From Kribbella sp. ALI-6-A (lineage in GTDB: Bacteria; Actinomycetota; Actinomycetes; Propionibacteriales; Kribbellaceae), in the NCBI RefSeq assembly GCF_001984195.1, contig NZ_MTQN01000009.1, positions 992,001-1,056,000 of the forward strand: a stretch of 64,000 nt of DNA, written 5' to 3'. The position numbers and the translations under genes were made by a program. The notes under the pieces were generated by a model that did no database searches, was not told the DNA's origin, and saw only the letters and a program-made list of their open reading frames with translations. How positions within the stretch are numbered: position 1 is the stretch's first letter; every line of letters starts with the position of its first letter. Below, piece by piece: positions 62,233 through 64,000 of this stretch.

Positions 62233-62242
62233 GCGCTGCTCC

Positions 62243-62268
62243 TGTAATCGTTCTTGTAATCGTTTACA
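62243..62268. promoter_or_regulatory. LacI operator upstream of lacI and the ABC operon
   Basis: TGTAATCGTTTACA (62255-62268) is a near-perfect palindrome with the central CG typical of LacI-family sites. The half TGTAATCGTT is repeated 12 bases earlier at 62243. It lies 11-36 bases upstream of the lacI start. Confidence 0.7.
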
Positions 62269-62420
62269 GATCAGACCTTAAGACGCCGCCCATCCGGCGT
62301 CAAGAACGGACCACTCCGTCACCTGGTCCGCACTTTCCGCGATCGCGACGCCGCCCGGGCGACGGAATATCGGCTCAACGACCCCAGTACGGGGAGTGTC
62401 TCGGCCGGAGCCGAGGTGGG

Positions 62421-63494
62421 TTACTCGTCCTCGTCGTCGGCGCCCGGGCGCTCGGCCCAGGGGGTTTCCTTGGCGGGGCGGACGACGATGAGCTTGTCGC
62501 CGGCGGCCAGGACCGAGACGTTGGAGTCGTAGTACCGGTAGACCTTGCCGTCGCGCACCACGGAGACGACGCGGTCGGGCACCGACGACGGGGACTTGCC
62601 GACCTCGCGGCCCAGGATGGCGCGTTCGGCGACCTCGAGGCCCTCGCCGTAGGTGAGCAGGTCCTCCATCACCTCGCCCAGATTCGGGCTGACCGCGGAC
62701 AGGCCGAGCAGGCGTCCGACCGCCTCGGACGACGTGACGACGGCGTCCGCGCCGCTCTGCCGCAGCAGCGGGACGTTGTCCTCCTCGCGGACGGCGACGA
62801 CGATGTGGGCGTTGGGGTTGAGCTGCCGCACGGCCAGCGTCACCAGCACGGCGGAGTCGTCGCGGTCGGTGGTGACGATCACCTCGCGGGCTGTCATCAC
62901 CTCGGCCCGGCGCAGCACCGTCCGGTTCGTGGCGTCGCCGTGGAAGGCGGCCATCTGGTCGTTGCCGGCGTCTCCGATCGCCTGGGCCCGCGGGTCGATC
63001 ACGACGATCTGCTCGCGCTTCACCCCGTTGCTCAGCAGCGTGTGCACGGCCGAACGGCCCTTGGTGCCGTAGCCGACGACAACAGTGTGGTCCTTCATGC
63101 GCTTCCTCCACCGAGAGTCGCGCATGATGCGCCGACCTTCGTTCGCCAGGACTTCCAGGGTCGTGCCGACCAGGACCACCAGGAACGAGATGCGCAACGG
63201 CGTGACGACGAACGCGTTCACCAGCCGGGCGGTCGGCGTCACCGGAGTGATGTCGCCGTACCCGGTCGTGGTGAGCGTCACCGTCGCGTAGTAGATGCTG
63301 TCGATCAGGTCGACGCGGCCGTCGTAGGTGTCCTTGTAGCCGTCACGGTCGACCACCACGATCAGCACCATCACGGTCAGCAGGCCCACCGCGATCAGGA
63401 GCCGACGGAACAGCTCCAGGACCGGCGAGCGCGTGCTCGCGGGGAGATTGACCAGTAGACCGTGTGGGTTGCGGCCGGAGGGCAGGGATGGCAC
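62421..63494 (-). CDS. Potassium channel with TrkA-N (RCK) domains
   Basis: 357 residues. TM1 is at about 30-48, and the pore loop carries the selectivity filter TTTGYGDITPVT at 76-81. TM2 (VVTPLRISFLVVLVGTTLEV) is followed by the RCK N domain (DHTVVVGYGTKGRSAVHTLL) and TrkA_C (DSNVSVLAAGDKLIVVRPAK). It forms a tetrameric inner-membrane K+ channel gated by a ligand or nucleotide. The start at 63494 overlaps the GNAT frame by about 150 bases; a later start near residue 25 is possible. Confidence 0.9.
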   Translation of the reverse strand: MPSLPSGRNPHGLLVNLPASTRSPVLELFRRLLIAVGLLTVMVLIVVVDRDGYKDTYDGRVDLIDSIYYATVTLTTTGYGDITPVTPTARLVNAFVVTPLRISFLVVLVGTTLEVLANEGRRIMRDSRWRKRMKDHTVVVGYGTKGRSAVHTLLSNGVKREQIVVIDPRAQAIGDAGNDQMAAFHGDATNRTVLRRAEVMTAREVIVTTDRDDSAVLVTLAVRQLNPNAHIVVAVREEDNVPLLRQSGADAVVTSSEAVGRLLGLSAVSPNLGEVMEDLLTYGEGLEVAERAILGREVGKSPSSVPDRVVSVVRDGKVYRYYDSNVSVLAAGDKLIVVRPAKETPWAERPGADDEDE

Positions 63495-64000
63495 GGGTCC
63501 GACGATAGGGCACCGGGCCCCGATCCACGGAATGCGACAGGCTCTGGTCGGACAGCGCGATGGCCACCATCAGGTTGTCGCCGTCCGGGACGACGCGGGT
63601 TCGCATCCGCAGACCCTCGACCGTGCGGAGCATCGCGGCGTTGTCCGGCTGGACCATGCAGACCGCCCGGTCGGCGCCGAGCAGCCGTGCCTCGCGGATC
63701 ACCTGGCGCAGCAGTTGCGACCCCAGGCCCTGCCCTTGCCACCCGTCCTCGACCAGCACGGCGATCTCCATCGCGTGGCCGCCGAGCTCCTCCCAGGGCG
63801 CGGCCGTCGCCATCCCGACCACGGCGTCGTCGACCGTCGCGACGATCGACACCCCACCGGCCGGAGCGGACAGGTGCCGCGCGGTCCGGGCCGTCAGCCG
63901 CGGAATCGGCACGTGGTACCGCCGGGTGCGGCTCTCGTACGAGCACCGCTCGTGCATGGCGACGACAGCCTCGGCGTCCTCGACCGTCGCCCGCCGCAGC
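63343..64000 (-). CDS. GNAT-family N-acetyltransferase (5' end outside window)
   Basis: The frame is open through the right edge (LRRATVEDAEAVVAMHERCS). The acetyl-CoA motif is EDGWQGQGLGSQLLRQVIRE, and the fold ends near DGDNLMVAIALSDQSL. The following 70 residues to the stop at 63343 are Arg/Pro-rich and overlap the start of the channel gene in another frame. They are probably not a domain, so a lost stop or a frameshift near 63530 should be considered. Confidence 0.75.
   Translation of the reverse strand, partial: LRRATVEDAEAVVAMHERCSYESRTRRYHVPIPRLTARTARHLSAPAGGVSIVATVDDAVVGMATAAPWEELGGHAMEIAVLVEDGWQGQGLGSQLLRQVIREARLLGADRAVCMVQPDNAAMLRTVEGLRMRTRVVPDGDNLMVAIALSDQSLSHSVDRGPVPYRRTRAIPALRPQPTRSTGQSPREHALAGPGAVPSAPDRGGPADRDGADRGGRP

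Noticed and set aside
1-64000. CRISPR arrays, tRNA or rRNA genes, complete insertion sequences
   Set aside because: No regularly spaced repeats, no recognisable tRNA or rRNA segments, and no intact transposase were seen by reading; a dedicated scan could still find a tRNA.

Overview
The window is very GC-rich, uses GTG starts freely, and carries LacI/IclR/GlxA/ECF regulators and MalFG-type sugar transport. This points to a soil actinomycete; a Kribbella- or Nocardioides-like organism is my best guess, from gene style only. No rRNA, tRNA or CRISPR was seen.

Layout. 0-13.6 kb is a mosaic of small units: the tail of a LuxR regulator, a frameshifted endonuclease/phosphatase-family gene, SDRs, a GNAT, a spore-photoproduct-lyase-family radical SAM protein, AraC, GlxA, HD-domain, ECF sigma, LysR and XRE genes. 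13.8-21.3 kb is one tightly packed minus-strand operon, divergent from an IclR regulator across a phased operator array. It encodes a dicarboxylate-type carrier, two family III CoA-transferase subunits, an enoyl-CoA hydratase, a DUF35 protein, a thiolase, a pseudo-SDR and an SDR. The gene content, and the DUF35-thiolase-SDR-SDR order, match the Bbs (benzylsuccinate beta-oxidation) module, but no benzylsuccinate synthase or acyl-CoA dehydrogenase is present. I read it as an aerobic route for importing and cleaving a substituted succinate. 22.4-27.5 kb holds a PaoABC-like molybdenum aldehyde oxidoreductase with its XdhC chaperone gene and only the tail of a MocA-like gene.

27.5-31.4 kb is sparse: a transporter remnant, a lipoprotein hydrolase, a small secreted protein and a divergent MarR/RidA pair. 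31.5-38.8 kb is a decayed genomic island flanked by two copies of the 3' end of an acyl-CoA dehydrogenase gene, with a broken tyrosine integrase near each end. It carries a TetR/epoxide-hydrolase-like unit, isochorismatase, NmrA, cupin, a frameshifted nitroreductase and an SRPBCC gene, plus fragments of SDR, MerR and aldo/keto reductase genes.

38.8-41.3 kb is a pair of acyl-CoA dehydrogenases. 41.4-44.7 kb has an unusual LysR-DNA-binding/HSL-esterase fusion divergent from a catalytically dead hydrolase-like protein and an MFS exporter. 44.7-49.9 kb has an ECF42-type sigma factor, a phytoene-dehydrogenase-like oxidoreductase, a CitE-like lyase and a CaiB-type CoA-transferase. 50.0-62.3 kb is a carbohydrate/nucleoside-type locus: a glycosidase/FGE-fold fusion, a ribokinase, two ADP-ribosylglycohydrolases, secreted PhoD and discoidin proteins, an ABC sugar importer and LacI with its operator. 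The right edge has a potassium channel with an RCK domain and a GNAT cut by the window end.
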